NCBI GenBank assembly: GCA_017547125.1
Contig: JAFYQL010000052.1
Location: 1-7,803, forward strand
Length of the DNA: 7,803 nucleotides
Source: Bacillota bacterium
Lineage (GTDB): Bacteria; Bacillota; Clostridia; Lachnospirales; Anaerotignaceae
Reading direction: 5' to 3'
A program made the position numbers and the translations under genes. Each line of letters begins with the position of its first letter. The stretch's first letter is position 1. The notes below the pieces were generated by a model. It did not search any database and had not been told where the DNA came from. It saw nothing but the letters and a program-made list of their open reading frames with translations. This document shows, one piece after another, positions 1 through 6,525 of the stretch.

Positions 1-50
1 GCAACCGGCTGTTAACCGGTGGGTCGCAGGTTCGATCCCTGCTTGGGGAG
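1..50 (+). tRNA. tRNA-Asn (anticodon GTT), 5' end cut by window edge
   Basis: The anticodon arm is complete: a 5-bp stem (4-8 with 16-20) closes a seven-base loop with GTT at 11-13, which reads Asn codons. The T arm is also complete (stem 26-30 with 38-42, loop TTCGATC). The 3' acceptor strand TTGGGGA at 43-49 is followed by discriminator G at 50. The D arm and 5' acceptor strand lie upstream of the window. No CCA is encoded after the discriminator, so the tail must be added after transcription. It is the first visible member of an Asn-Glu-Cys tRNA cluster. Confidence 0.95.
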
Positions 51-69
51 CTTAATTTAAATTTAATAT

Positions 70-141
70 GGCCCAATGGTCAAGCGGTTAAGACACGGCC
101 CTTTCACGGCTGTAACCCGGGTTCGATTCCCGGTTGGGTCA
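70..141 (+). tRNA. tRNA-Glu (anticodon TTC)
   Basis: The 72-base cloverleaf is complete. Acceptor strand GGCCCAA (70-76) pairs with TTGGGTC (134-140) with one G-U pair, and A141 is the discriminator. The anticodon loop CTTTCAC (101-107) carries TTC at 103-105, which reads GAA/GAG. The T loop is TTCGATT. CCA is not encoded. It lies 19 bases after tRNA-Asn and 5 bases before tRNA-Cys, so the three are very probably one transcript. Confidence 0.97.
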
Positions 142-146
142 CTTAT

Positions 147-218
147 GGCGATGTAGCCAAGTGGTAAGGCAAAGGTCTGCAACACCTCTATCCATCGGTT
201 CAAATCCGATCATCGCCT
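147..218 (+). tRNA. tRNA-Cys (anticodon GCA)
   Basis: The 72-base cloverleaf is complete. Acceptor GGCGATG (147-153) pairs perfectly with CATCGCC (211-217), and the discriminator is T218, the base usual for bacterial tRNA-Cys and an identity element for its synthetase. The anticodon loop CTGCAAC has GCA at 179-181. The first pair of the anticodon stem (172/188) is an A-C mismatch; the other four pairs are intact. CCA is not encoded. It is the last gene of the tRNA cluster, with a terminator hairpin starting 8 bases downstream. Confidence 0.97.
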
Positions 219-225
219 CTTAAGA

Positions 226-255
226 AGACTTCAGAGTAATCTGGAGTCTTTTTTT
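226..255 (+). terminator. Intrinsic terminator of the tRNA operon
   Basis: A 10-bp stem (226-235 with 240-249, one G-U pair) closes a GTAA loop and runs directly into seven T residues (249-255). It sits 8 bases after tRNA-Cys on the same strand, as expected for rho-independent termination of the tRNA transcript. Confidence 0.9.
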
Positions 256-276
256 GTTATAAAAATCGGTTTGTGT

Positions 277-305
277 GGAACTTTTTCTGTAGTTTATCTG
301 TCTAA
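277..305 (+). promoter_or_regulatory. Candidate ECF sigma-factor promoter
   Basis: GGAACTT at 277-283 is followed by exactly 16 bases and then GTCTAA at 300-305. This matches the known -35 GGAAC(TT) and -10 GTCTAA-type pattern read by group IV (extracytoplasmic function) sigma factors such as E. coli sigma-E. No better housekeeping promoter is visible in the 256-347 gap. The predicted start near 311-313 would give a leader of about 36 bases ahead of the small ORF at 348. No ECF sigma gene lies in the window, so which factor would read it is unknown. Confidence 0.5.
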
Positions 306-347
306 TAGATATATGGTAAAAGTTTAATGTATTTAAAAAGGGCAGTG

Positions 348-452
348 ATGACTATGAGAGTAAAACAGATCAGAATTTTATCGTTGGTGTTGATGTATTT
401 TGCAGTGATTTTTCTTGCGTACCATCTGTTATGTATGCTTGTTGTTTTATAA
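348..452 (+). CDS. Candidate 34-aa single-pass membrane peptide
   Basis: This short frame begins MTMRVKQIRI and then carries an almost unbroken hydrophobic stretch (about residues 9-34, with one His and one Cys) up to its TAA stop. The basic head followed by one hydrophobic helix suggests an inner-membrane micropeptide with its N-terminus in the cytoplasm. Two in-frame ATGs exist, at 348 and 354. A weak AAGGG (338-342) lies 5 bases before the first and 11 before the second; I chose 348. A GTG at 345 is also in frame. It has its own candidate ECF-type promoter and stands alone between two terminators' worth of genes. It could be a stress-induced membrane peptide or a chance frame. I recognise no family, and it lacks the CxxxY-type core and acidic tail expected of AgrD-like signal peptides. 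Confidence 0.45.
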   Translation: MTMRVKQIRILSLVLMYFAVIFLAYHLLCMLVVL

Positions 453-456
453 AGAT

Positions 457-485
457 TTGCATTTTAATTTATAGTTGGATATGGT
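457..485 (+). promoter_or_regulatory. Weak candidate sigma-A promoter for the 104-aa gene
   Basis: TTGCAT (457-462) and TATGGT (480-485) are separated by 17 bases; they match the consensus hexamers at 3/6 and 4/6. The predicted start near 492 gives a leader of about 38 bases before the ATG at 530. The region is AT-rich, so chance matches are easy. Confidence 0.3.
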
Positions 486-529
486 AGATTATAGTTAACA
501 AAAGATAAGGAGTTTTGGAGGTATTCTAT

Positions 530-844
530 ATGTTGGAAGCTACTGCTACTGATGTTATAGCTGTTTATGAACAGTTGAAAGATAAATATGAACTGATCTT
601 GACCACTACTTCTGCATTGGATGAAGGCTTTGATGTTAATTGCCCTATTATTGTAGGTAAAGCCAACGGACAAATTATTGAGTTATATGAAAATGATGGA
701 ATTTTTATAATGGATGTAATGAATGATGAACAGACTAAGGGAACTCATTGGCATCCTGTCGGTATAAAAGATGCGGTGTGTGATATTGTGGAATTTATGG
801 AAGGTAAATCGGATTACGCATTGCATTCCTTCAGAAGTGAGTAA
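530..844 (+). CDS. Hypothetical protein, 104 aa, unknown function
   Basis: This is a small, acidic, probably cytoplasmic protein with no signal peptide or membrane helix. The start is ATG 530: GGAGG at 517-521 lies 8 bases upstream, whereas the longer TTG-initiated frame from 515 would begin inside that ribosome site. The predicted layout is an N-terminal helix (about residues 5-20), a beta-rich middle with the hydrophobic strands CPIIVGKANG and IIELYENDGIFIMDVM, a loop TKGTHWHP (about residues 69-76), and a C-terminal helix (IKDAVCDIVEFMEG). The His-Trp-His stretch is the most distinctive part. The alpha/beta size and shape recall small single-gene immunity or regulatory proteins, but I do not recognise a family. 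All seven leucine codons are ttg, tta or ctg and none is ctt, unlike the recD2 operon downstream. It appears monocistronic, with a hairpin terminator right after it. Confidence 0.85.
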   Translation: MLEATATDVIAVYEQLKDKYELILTTTSALDEGFDVNCPIIVGKANGQIIELYENDGIFIMDVMNDEQTKGTHWHPVGIKDAVCDIVEFMEGKSDYALHSFRSE

Positions 845-859
845 AAGAGATATTATAAA

Positions 860-893
860 GGCATTTTTACAGTTTTGTAAAAATGTCTTTTTT
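860..893 (+). terminator. Intrinsic terminator after the 104-aa gene
   Basis: A 12-bp stem (860-871 with 876-887, one G-U pair) closes a GTTT loop and is followed by six T residues (888-893). It begins 15 bases after the stop at 844 and separates this gene from recD2. Its stem is A/T-rich, so the strength is uncertain. Confidence 0.85.
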
Positions 894-899
894 GTTCGC

Positions 900-928
900 T
901 TTATAAATTGTTCTGATTATGCTAAAAT
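900..928 (+). promoter_or_regulatory. Promoter of the recD2 operon (extended -10)
   Basis: TTTATA (900-905, 4/6 to the -35 consensus) is separated by 17 bases from TAAAAT (923-928, 5/6 to the -10 consensus). A TG at 920-921 adds the extended -10 motif TGnTAAAAT. The predicted start near 935 leaves a leader of about 18 bases before the GTG start codon of recD2. It lies directly after the upstream terminator, where a promoter is needed. Confidence 0.6.
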
Positions 929-952
929 TAAATTTAATATGTAGGAAAAGAA

Positions 953-3193
953 GTGTTTTATTTGCAGGATTTACTTGAACTTAACGGTACAGTTGAAGAT
1001 ATAATTTACCAGAACAGCGACAATGGATATTCGGTGTTCTCTTTTTCATGCGACGATGACGAAATCATCTGCGTTGGTACTGTGCCTGATATTCATAATG
1101 GCGAAACACTTAAAATTTCCGGAAACTGGACTATGCACCCTACATATGGCCGTCAGCTGCAGATACAGTATTATGAAAAAAGCATTCCTACCACAACAGA
1201 AGGAATGATAAAGTATCTTTCTTCAGGCTTGATTAAGGGCATAGGCCCAAAGATTGCAAAAAAGATAGTTGATAAATTTGGTGAAGCAACTTTTTATGTT
1301 ATAGAAGAAAAGCCTGACCGTCTTGTTGAAATTAAAGGCATAACATACGAAAAGGCTATGAAAATAAGCAACACCTTCAGGGAACAGCATGAACTCCGCC
1401 GTGCAATGATTTTTCTTCAGAATTTTGGTGTATCTCCTACATACGCGATGAAGATATACAAAAAGTACCGTGAAAGAACATTTGATGTGGTGCAGAAAAA
1501 TCCATACCGCCTTGCCGATGATGTTTTTGGCATAGGCTTCAAAATGGCGGACAAAATGGCTGCAGCGGCTGGGTTCAGTGAAGACAGTATTTACAGAATT
1601 AAGGCGGGTATAAAATATGTACTTAGTACATCTGCTGCAGATGGACATGTTTATCTGCCTAAAGAAGAGTTGATGGAAAAGACCGCTGAACTTCTTGAAA
1701 TTGATGTATCTCTTGTTGAAAACGGAATTATTGAGCTTCAGATGGAGCATCAGGTGTGGTATGAAGAGCTTGACGGTGTGCAGATAGTTTATCTTAACGT
1801 GTATTACTATGCCGAAATATATACTGCCAAAAAGCTTCTTGAACTTAACGAAGCCTATGCAGACAATGAAAAAGACTATACAAAGCTTATAGAAAAAAAT
1901 TCCAAGGGTATTGTGCTTGCTGATATGCAGAAAAAAGCCGTTGAAACTGCACTTAAAAGCGGCGTTATGGTTATTACCGGCGGCCCTGGTACTGGTAAAA
2001 CTACCATAATCAACACTATTCTTGATATTATGGACGATGAAAAAAAGGTTACTGTGCTTGCAGCACCTACGGGCAGGGCGGCAAAACGTATGACTGAGGC
2101 AACAGGCAGAGATGCACAGACAATACACCGAATTCTTGGCATAACATATATTAACGATGATGCAAGAAAGCAGACCTTTGACAAAGATGAAGATGACCCT
2201 ATTGAAGCAGATATCATAATAATTGACGAAAGCTCAATGGTTGATGTTCTGCTTATGAGCAGCCTTTTGAAGGCGGTTAAAATAGGCACAAGGCTTATTA
2301 TGGTGGGTGACGTTGATCAGCTGCCTTCTGTAGGCGCTGGAAACGTGCTTAAGGACATAATTGACAGTGGAGTTATAAATGTGGTGCGTCTTACGGAGGT
2401 TTTCCGTCAGGCAAGGGAAAGCGCCATAATTATGAATGCCCACAGAATAAATAGCGGAGAAAATCCTGTTATAAACGAAAAGGAAAAAGATTTCTTTTTT
2501 GTTAAACGAACAAATGCAACTGATGCCATAAGTACTTTGAGAGAACTGATGCTCACAAGGCTTCCTTCATTTAATGGATGCGATCCTTATACTGATATTC
2601 AGGTGCTTACACCTATGCGAAAGGGACAGTTGGGTGTTGAAGAACTTAACAAAGAACTGCAGAAAACACTTAACCCGGAAGGCAGGGGAAAGAAAGAAAA
2701 AACTTTCAGAAACACTGTTTTCCGTGTAGGTGATAAGGTTATGCAGATTAAAAATAACTACAATATGTCATGGAAAATTTACAGCAGCGGCAGAAAAATT
2801 CAGGAAGAAGGCCTTGGAATATTTAACGGTGACTGCGGTACAATTATTGATATAAACGAAATTGACGAATATGTACTTGTGCTTTTTGATGACGGCAAAT
2901 GGGTTCAGTACGATTTTATTCAGCTGGATGAACTTGAACTTTCATACGCAGTAACTATTCACAAATCTCAGGGCAGTGAGTATCCTGTTGTTATTATTCC
3001 TTTAATCAGCGGACCTCCTATGCTTCTTTCAAGAAACCTTCTTTATACTGCCGTAACAAGAGCCAAAAGCCTTGTTGTTATGGTGGGCATACCTGAAACT
3101 ATGTACAAGATGGTTGACAATATGCGTGAAATAAAACGATATTCAACCCTTTCAAAAAGACTTCAGAATCTTCGTGAGTTTATGTTTGGATAA
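953..3193 (+). CDS. recD2: RecD2-type ATP-dependent 5'-3' DNA helicase (SF1B)
   Basis: This 746-residue protein has the full RecD2 layout and normal length. It has an OB-like N-terminal region (about 10-78) and tandem helix-hairpin-helix DNA-binding motifs (GLIKGIGPKIAKKI at about 92-105, and VFGIGFKMADK at about 191-201). The helicase core has a Q-motif region ADMQKKAVE, Walker A GGPGTGKTT (343-351, Lys349), Walker B IIDES (Asp425-Glu426) and motif III GDVDQLP (452-458). It also has an SH3-like insert (about 623-655), motif V HKSQGSE (670-676) and motif VI TAVTRAK (699-705, Arg703). No catalytic residue is missing. RecD2 is the RecD relative found in bacteria lacking RecBC; it unwinds DNA 5'-3' and acts in DNA repair and replication-fork upkeep in the cytoplasm. 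The GTG start at 953 has AGGAAAAG (943-950) just upstream; a TTG at 962 is less well placed. It is the first gene of a probable four-gene operon. Confidence 0.97.
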   Translation: MFYLQDLLELNGTVEDIIYQNSDNGYSVFSFSCDDDEIICVGTVPDIHNGETLKISGNWTMHPTYGRQLQIQYYEKSIPTTTEGMIKYLSSGLIKGIGPKIAKKIVDKFGEATFYVIEEKPDRLVEIKGITYEKAMKISNTFREQHELRRAMIFLQNFGVSPTYAMKIYKKYRERTFDVVQKNPYRLADDVFGIGFKMADKMAAAAGFSEDSIYRIKAGIKYVLSTSAADGHVYLPKEELMEKTAELLEIDVSLVENGIIELQMEHQVWYEELDGVQIVYLNVYYYAEIYTAKKLLELNEAYADNEKDYTKLIEKNSKGIVLADMQKKAVETALKSGVMVITGGPGTGKTTIINTILDIMDDEKKVTVLAAPTGRAAKRMTEATGRDAQTIHRILGITYINDDARKQTFDKDEDDPIEADIIIIDESSMVDVLLMSSLLKAVKIGTRLIMVGDVDQLPSVGAGNVLKDIIDSGVINVVRLTEVFRQARESAIIMNAHRINSGENPVINEKEKDFFFVKRTNATDAISTLRELMLTRLPSFNGCDPYTDIQVLTPMRKGQLGVEELNKELQKTLNPEGRGKKEKTFRNTVFRVGDKVMQIKNNYNMSWKIYSSGRKIQEEGLGIFNGDCGTIIDINEIDEYVLVLFDDGKWVQYDFIQLDELELSYAVTIHKSQGSEYPVVIIPLISGPPMLLSRNLLYTAVTRAKSLVVMVGIPETMYKMVDNMREIKRYSTLSKRLQNLREFMFG

Positions 3194-3203
3194 GGAGAAC
3201 GAT

Positions 3204-3902
3204 ATGAGATTATTGGATTTATTGCTTGAAACTCTTTATCCTAAACGCTGTATAATATGCCGCGAACTGCTTGATTATGGCACAAAGGCATATACTTGTT
3301 CAAAGTGTGCGGAAAATGCAGATTATGCCGGCAATGTGGATTATATAGCAGAAGCAGAAAAGGCATGTGGCGACAGGGTTTATTTTGATGAATGTCACAG
3401 TGTGTTTTATTATGACTATGTCAAATCTGCAATTGAGCATTTTAAGTTCAGAAACTACAAAAATGATGCAGTTCCTCTAGCCGAATATATGAACAGATAC
3501 GGCAGAGATAATGATATCTTCAAAAATATTGATGTCATTATTCCGGTGCCTGTGCACGAAAAAAGACTTAAAGAACGTGGCTTTAACCACGCAGGCGAAC
3601 TTGCAAAGATAATTGCAGATGAAAACAATATTTTTTACGAAGAAAACGTACTTGTAAGAGTAAAGAATACAAAACCACAGTATACTTTGTCTTATGAAGA
3701 AAGAAAAGGCAACATTGAAGGTGCATTTGAAGTGCGTGACAAAGACAAAATAAGCGGTAAAAGAGTGATGCTTGTGGACGACATTTTTACTACAGGCGGA
3801 ACAGTTAATGAGTGTGCGAAAATGCTTAAGATGTCAGGAGCAGTCTATGTGTCTGTGTTTGAACTTTCGTGTTCTTCAGCACTTAAAAAGGAGAATGAAT
3901 AA
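3204..3902 (+). CDS. ComF-family phosphoribosyltransferase-like protein
   Basis: This 232-residue protein has the two hallmarks of the ComF/GntX family. The first is an N-terminal four-cysteine zinc-ribbon (Cys16-x2-Cys19 and Cys32-x2-Cys35). The second is a type I phosphoribosyltransferase domain containing VIIPVPVHEKRLKERGFNHA and the PRPP-binding loop LVDDIFTTGGT (Asp192-Asp193, Thr196-Thr200). Family members are needed for DNA uptake in naturally competent bacteria (ComFC); in others their role is unclear and their enzymatic substrate is not established. The start is ATG 3204, because AAGGAG (3192-3197) lies 6 bases upstream; a frame extended to 3174 would begin inside recD2. It follows recD2 by 10 bases, with its ribosome site overlapping the recD2 stop codon, so the two are almost certainly co-transcribed. 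A link with recombination or imported single strands is plausible but inferred. Confidence 0.93.
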   Translation: MRLLDLLLETLYPKRCIICRELLDYGTKAYTCSKCAENADYAGNVDYIAEAEKACGDRVYFDECHSVFYYDYVKSAIEHFKFRNYKNDAVPLAEYMNRYGRDNDIFKNIDVIIPVPVHEKRLKERGFNHAGELAKIIADENNIFYEENVLVRVKNTKPQYTLSYEERKGNIEGAFEVRDKDKISGKRVMLVDDIFTTGGTVNECAKMLKMSGAVYVSVFELSCSSALKKENE

Positions 3903-4751
3903 ATGTATAATGCAGGCCTTATACTTGAAGGCGGTGGAATGAGAGGCGCATATACGGCAGGGGTGCTTGACTATTTTCTTGATAACGATATTGAGTTTTC
4001 AAGTTGTTATGGTGTTTCTGCAGGTGCAGGTCATTGCTGCAGCTATGTTTCAAAACAGAAAAAAAGAGCCATTACAGTCAGTGTAAGTTATCTTGAAAAT
4101 AAAGAGTATGCATCTATGCACAGCCTTATTAAAACCGGAGATTATTTCGGTGCAAAGTTTATATACAAAAAAATTCCAAATGAACTTAATAAGTTTGACC
4201 ACGACACTTTTAATAGCTATAAAGGCAAGTTTTATGCCTCAGTAACAAACTGCATTACCGGCAAGGCAGAGTATCTTCTTGTAAAGGATTCAAGAAAGGA
4301 TATGGCAAAGATTGTTGCATCAAGTTCACTTCCGCTTCTTGCAAGGGTAATTATGATTGGCGGAAAGCCTTATCTTGACGGCGGTGTTTCTGACTCTGTG
4401 CCTCTTGTGCAGAGTGAAAAAGACGGAAATGCCAAAAACGTGGTTATTCTCACACGAAATGCAGGCTACAGAAAAGAAGCTAATAAGTTTGCAGATGTGC
4501 TGAAGCTTAAGTACAGAAAATATCCTGAGCTTATAAAGGCTATGAAAAGACGCCACATTATGTATAATAGCGAAATGGACTATATCGAAGAGCAGGAAGA
4601 AAAGGGCAATGTTTTTGTTATAAGACCTACTGAAAAAATGGATATAGGACGCCTTGAAAAAAATAAAGAAAAACTTCTTGCACTTTACGAAGCAGGCTAT
4701 AAAGATGCGGCTGAGTGCGGAGAAAAAATGCTTGAATATCTTGAAAAATAA
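3903..4751 (+). CDS. Patatin-like phospholipase family protein
   Basis: This is a 282-residue cytoplasmic-type serine hydrolase. The oxyanion-hole motif GGGMRG is at 10-15, the nucleophile elbow GVSAG at 37-41 (Ser39), and the catalytic Asp lies in DGG at 159-161 (Asp159). The Ser-Asp dyad is therefore complete. The C-terminal stretch RPTEKMDIGRLEKNKEKL resembles the C-terminal domain of E. coli YjjU-like patatins, so this is the YjjU type and not the plant-like or ExoU type. Members hydrolyse acyl esters of lipids; the natural substrate here is unknown. There is no signal peptide. The ATG directly abuts the comF stop codon, with AAGGAG (3888-3893) 9 bases upstream and inside comF, which indicates translational coupling. 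Expression from the recD2 promoter is likely, since no other promoter is visible. Confidence 0.93.
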   Translation: MYNAGLILEGGGMRGAYTAGVLDYFLDNDIEFSSCYGVSAGAGHCCSYVSKQKKRAITVSVSYLENKEYASMHSLIKTGDYFGAKFIYKKIPNELNKFDHDTFNSYKGKFYASVTNCITGKAEYLLVKDSRKDMAKIVASSSLPLLARVIMIGGKPYLDGGVSDSVPLVQSEKDGNAKNVVILTRNAGYRKEANKFADVLKLKYRKYPELIKAMKRRHIMYNSEMDYIEEQEEKGNVFVIRPTEKMDIGRLEKNKEKLLALYEAGYKDAAECGEKMLEYLEK

Positions 4752-4794
4752 AATATGGGACATACCGAAGCTAATGTGCAAATATATTGTAACG

Positions 4795-4800
4795 GGTGAT
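4795..4800 (+). promoter_or_regulatory. GGTGAT ribosome binding site deciding the start at 4804
   Basis: GGTGAT is complementary to AUCACC, the part of the 16S rRNA tail just 5' of the usual CCUCC. With only 3 bases to ATG 4804, the spacing is what this offset pairing would need. It favours 4804 over the in-frame ATGs upstream, including one inside the patatin gene at 4654 and one at 4774. Confidence 0.5.
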
Positions 4801-4803
4801 GGT

Positions 4804-5304
4804 ATGTCTTATTTTATTGCAGTTTTAATTATAGTTTTTATCAAATTTTCTTTGATTATCAAAAGCAGCAGACCGAAGAAAAGCATTGCAGTTTTTTGCG
4901 AAGGAAAGACAGGAATCAAAAATATAAGAAAAATGAAAAAACTTAAAAACATGGGATTTGAAGTGTTTTTTGCGGGCAAAACCACTATGGAAAATGCAGT
5001 GAAAAAAGGTGTTATGAAGCGGGATGAGTGCTTTGTTACGGAAAGAGAATTTGAAATGCTGACGGAAGATGAAAAAGAAAAGCTTATTTCATTTTGCCGT
5101 TATTATTTTCAGTGCAGTGATGCAGAAAAAATTAAAAATAAGATAGGCGAAAAATATAAGCTGCTTGATATTGAAAATTCTGATGTAATAAAACTTTATG
5201 GACAGAGTGTTTTTCGGATGATTATGGAGTTTATTTTTCTAACGGAAATTTCACTGATGACGGCTTTAATTACACACAAAATACTCACTTTTTGCTTTAA
5301 TTGA
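4804..5304 (+). CDS. Unrecognised 166-aa protein with a membrane helix at each end
   Basis: I do not recognise this protein. From ATG 4804 it begins with a hydrophobic helix (MSYFIAVLIIVFIKF, about residues 2-20) followed by basic KSSRPKKS, which predicts a cytoplasmic core. The core is Lys/Glu-rich and looks alpha/beta: strand SIAVFCEG, helix KNIRKMKKLKNMG, strand FEVFFAG, then charged helices. A second hydrophobic segment lies near the C-terminus (about residues 137-165, FRMIMEFIFLTEISL onward). The reading frame continues upstream into the patatin gene, but that start at 4654 lacks a suitable ribosome site and would add a strongly basic head. It lies 52 bases after the patatin stop on the same strand and is probably the last gene of the recD2 operon. 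Its stop overlaps the -35 box of the antiporter promoter. No functional call is justified. Confidence 0.72.
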   Translation: MSYFIAVLIIVFIKFSLIIKSSRPKKSIAVFCEGKTGIKNIRKMKKLKNMGFEVFFAGKTTMENAVKKGVMKRDECFVTEREFEMLTEDEKEKLISFCRYYFQCSDAEKIKNKIGEKYKLLDIENSDVIKLYGQSVFRMIMEFIFLTEISLMTALITHKILTFCFN

Positions 5305-5329
5305 CATCAAATTTATACTTTGATATATT
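5301..5329 (+). promoter_or_regulatory. Strong sigma-A promoter of the antiporter gene
   Basis: A perfect TTGACA (5301-5306) is followed by 17 bases and TATATT (5324-5329, 5/6), with an extended -10 TG at 5321-5322. This is the best housekeeping promoter in the window. The predicted start near 5336 lies only about 8 bases before ATG 5344 but about 26 before TTG 5362, which bears on the choice of start codon. The -35 box overlaps the stop codon of the preceding gene. Confidence 0.8.
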
Positions 5330-5350
5330 TTACTTAAGAAAAAATGAAAA

Positions 5351-5355
5351 GAGGA
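5351..5355 (+). promoter_or_regulatory. GAGGA ribosome binding site favouring the TTG start at 5362
   Basis: GAGGA ends 6 bases before TTG 5362, which is ideal spacing. The alternative ATG 5344 is preceded only by AAGAAAAA and by very little leader RNA if the promoter at 5301-5329 is used. Confidence 0.6.
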
Positions 5356-5361
5356 ATTTAT

Positions 5362-6525
5362 TTGTTAAACGGATTTGCTGTTGTTTTTATATCAGGTCTT
5401 ATACTTGGAAAAATTGCAAAAACATTAAAACTTCCGCCTCTTACAGGTATGATATTTTCGGGGATATTGCTTGGACCACATGCATTTGGTCTTATTTCGT
5501 CTGAACTTATGAATATTTCGGCAGACTTAAGACAGTTGGCGCTTGTTATTATACTTACACGTGCGGGCCTTACCCTTGAAATCAACGACCTTAAGAAAAT
5601 AGGCCGTCCTGCAGTTATGATGTGTTTTGTTCCGGCATGCTTTGAAATAGCGGGAACGATACTTATTGCACCGCTTATTTTTGGTATAAGCCATATTGAA
5701 GCGGCGGTGCTTGGTTCTGTGCTTGCGGCAGTTTCTCCGGCAGTTGTTGTGCCAAGAATGATAAAAATAATTGAAGAAGGATATGGTCGGGAAAGAAAAA
5801 TACCACAGCTTGTGCTTGCAGGTGCTGCGGCAGACGATGTTTTTGTTATAGTTATGTTCACATCATTTGCGGCCCTTTGTGCAGGCGGTTCATTTGTATT
5901 TTCAAGCATTGCACAGGTTCCTGTTTCTATAATTACAGGCATTGTTGTTGGTGCGCTTGGCGGTTACATAGTTACAAAATGGTTTGAAAAGACTGAAATA
6001 AAAAGTGCCATAAAGGTGGTTATTTTACTGAGCATTTCATTTGTATTCCTGTATATTCAGGATAATATTTCTGCGTTTTCAGGTCTTATTGCTATAATGA
6101 GCATGGGTATGGCAATAACTCACTTCAACAAAGATGAGGCAAAGCTTCTTTCATCAAAGTATAATGAGCTTTGGACAGGGGCAGAAATTATGCTCTTTGT
6201 ACTTGTGGGTGCAGAGGTTGAAATTGCTTATGCATTAAGCGCGGGTGCACTTGCAATAGCGATGGTTGTTGCGGCACTTGTTTTCAGAATGGCGGGTGTA
6301 TTTTGCTGCACAGTAAAAACAAACCTTAACAAAAAAGAAAGACTTTTCTGTATGATTTCATACACACCAAAGGCAACTGTTCAGGCGGCAATAGGCGCAG
6401 TGCCTTTAAGTATGGGGCTTGCTTGCGGAAACCTTGTGCTTACGGCAGCGGTGCTTGCAATACTTATTACGGCTCCTGTGGGTGCGGCGGTTATAGACAG
6501 CACATATAAAAAATTATTGAAATAA
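5362..6525 (+). CDS. Cation:proton antiporter, CPA2 / Na+/H+ exchanger family
   Basis: This is a polytopic inner-membrane protein of 387 residues from TTG 5362, or 393 from ATG 5344. It has the CPA-family features: an opening helix followed by LKLPPLTGMIFSGILLGPHA, then RQLALVIILTRAGLTLEI, the unwound-helix segment LAAVSPAVVVPRM, and the core acidic pair in GAAADDVFVIV (Asp158-Asp159 from the TTG start). The Asp-Asp pair is the signature of the CPA2-type core, such as NapA, and implies exchange of Na+ or K+ for H+, used in pH and ion homeostasis. Which cation it moves cannot be read from the sequence. No TrkA-N/RCK regulatory domain is attached. The TTG start is preferred because of its ribosome site and promoter position, and because the first membrane helix then begins at once, as is usual here. 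It is probably monocistronic. Confidence 0.92.
   Translation: MLNGFAVVFISGLILGKIAKTLKLPPLTGMIFSGILLGPHAFGLISSELMNISADLRQLALVIILTRAGLTLEINDLKKIGRPAVMMCFVPACFEIAGTILIAPLIFGISHIEAAVLGSVLAAVSPAVVVPRMIKIIEEGYGRERKIPQLVLAGAAADDVFVIVMFTSFAALCAGGSFVFSSIAQVPVSIITGIVVGALGGYIVTKWFEKTEIKSAIKVVILLSISFVFLYIQDNISAFSGLIAIMSMGMAITHFNKDEAKLLSSKYNELWTGAEIMLFVLVGAEVEIAYALSAGALAIAMVVAALVFRMAGVFCCTVKTNLNKKERLFCMISYTPKATVQAAIGAVPLSMGLACGNLVLTAAVLAILITAPVGAAVIDSTYKKLLK

Noticed and set aside
1..255. Integration site or phage remnant at the tRNA cluster
   Set aside because: No integrase gene, no duplicated tRNA 3' end and no direct repeat flanking a segment is visible within the window.
348..452. Agr-type signal peptide precursor (AgrD-like)
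   Set aside because: The frame is hydrophobic to its end, lacks the CxxxY-like core and acidic tail, and has no AgrB-like gene beside it.
515..529. TTG start at 515 for the 104-aa protein
   Set aside because: The TTG and next codons are part of the GGAGG ribosome site that serves ATG 530.
930..941. AAATTTAATATG occurs here and again at 59-70
   Set aside because: This is a short AT-rich string in two intergenic stretches with no other shared flanking sequence; it is not evidence of an att site or mobile element.
1223..2128. Long open frame on the minus strand opposite recD2
   Set aside because: It is antisense to a complete, motif-bearing helicase gene. Its product is rich in Cys, Phe and His with no domain, as expected of a shadow frame.
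4654..4803. Upstream extension of the 166-aa membrane protein into the patatin gene
   Set aside because: It would overlap the patatin gene by about 100 bases with no good ribosome site, while the patatin C-terminus matches its own family. GGTGAT places the start at 4804.
5358..5942. 194-codon minus-strand frame opposite the antiporter
   Set aside because: Low-complexity Ala/Ser/Ile/Pro composition mirrors the antiporter's codons; it has no ribosome site or family match.
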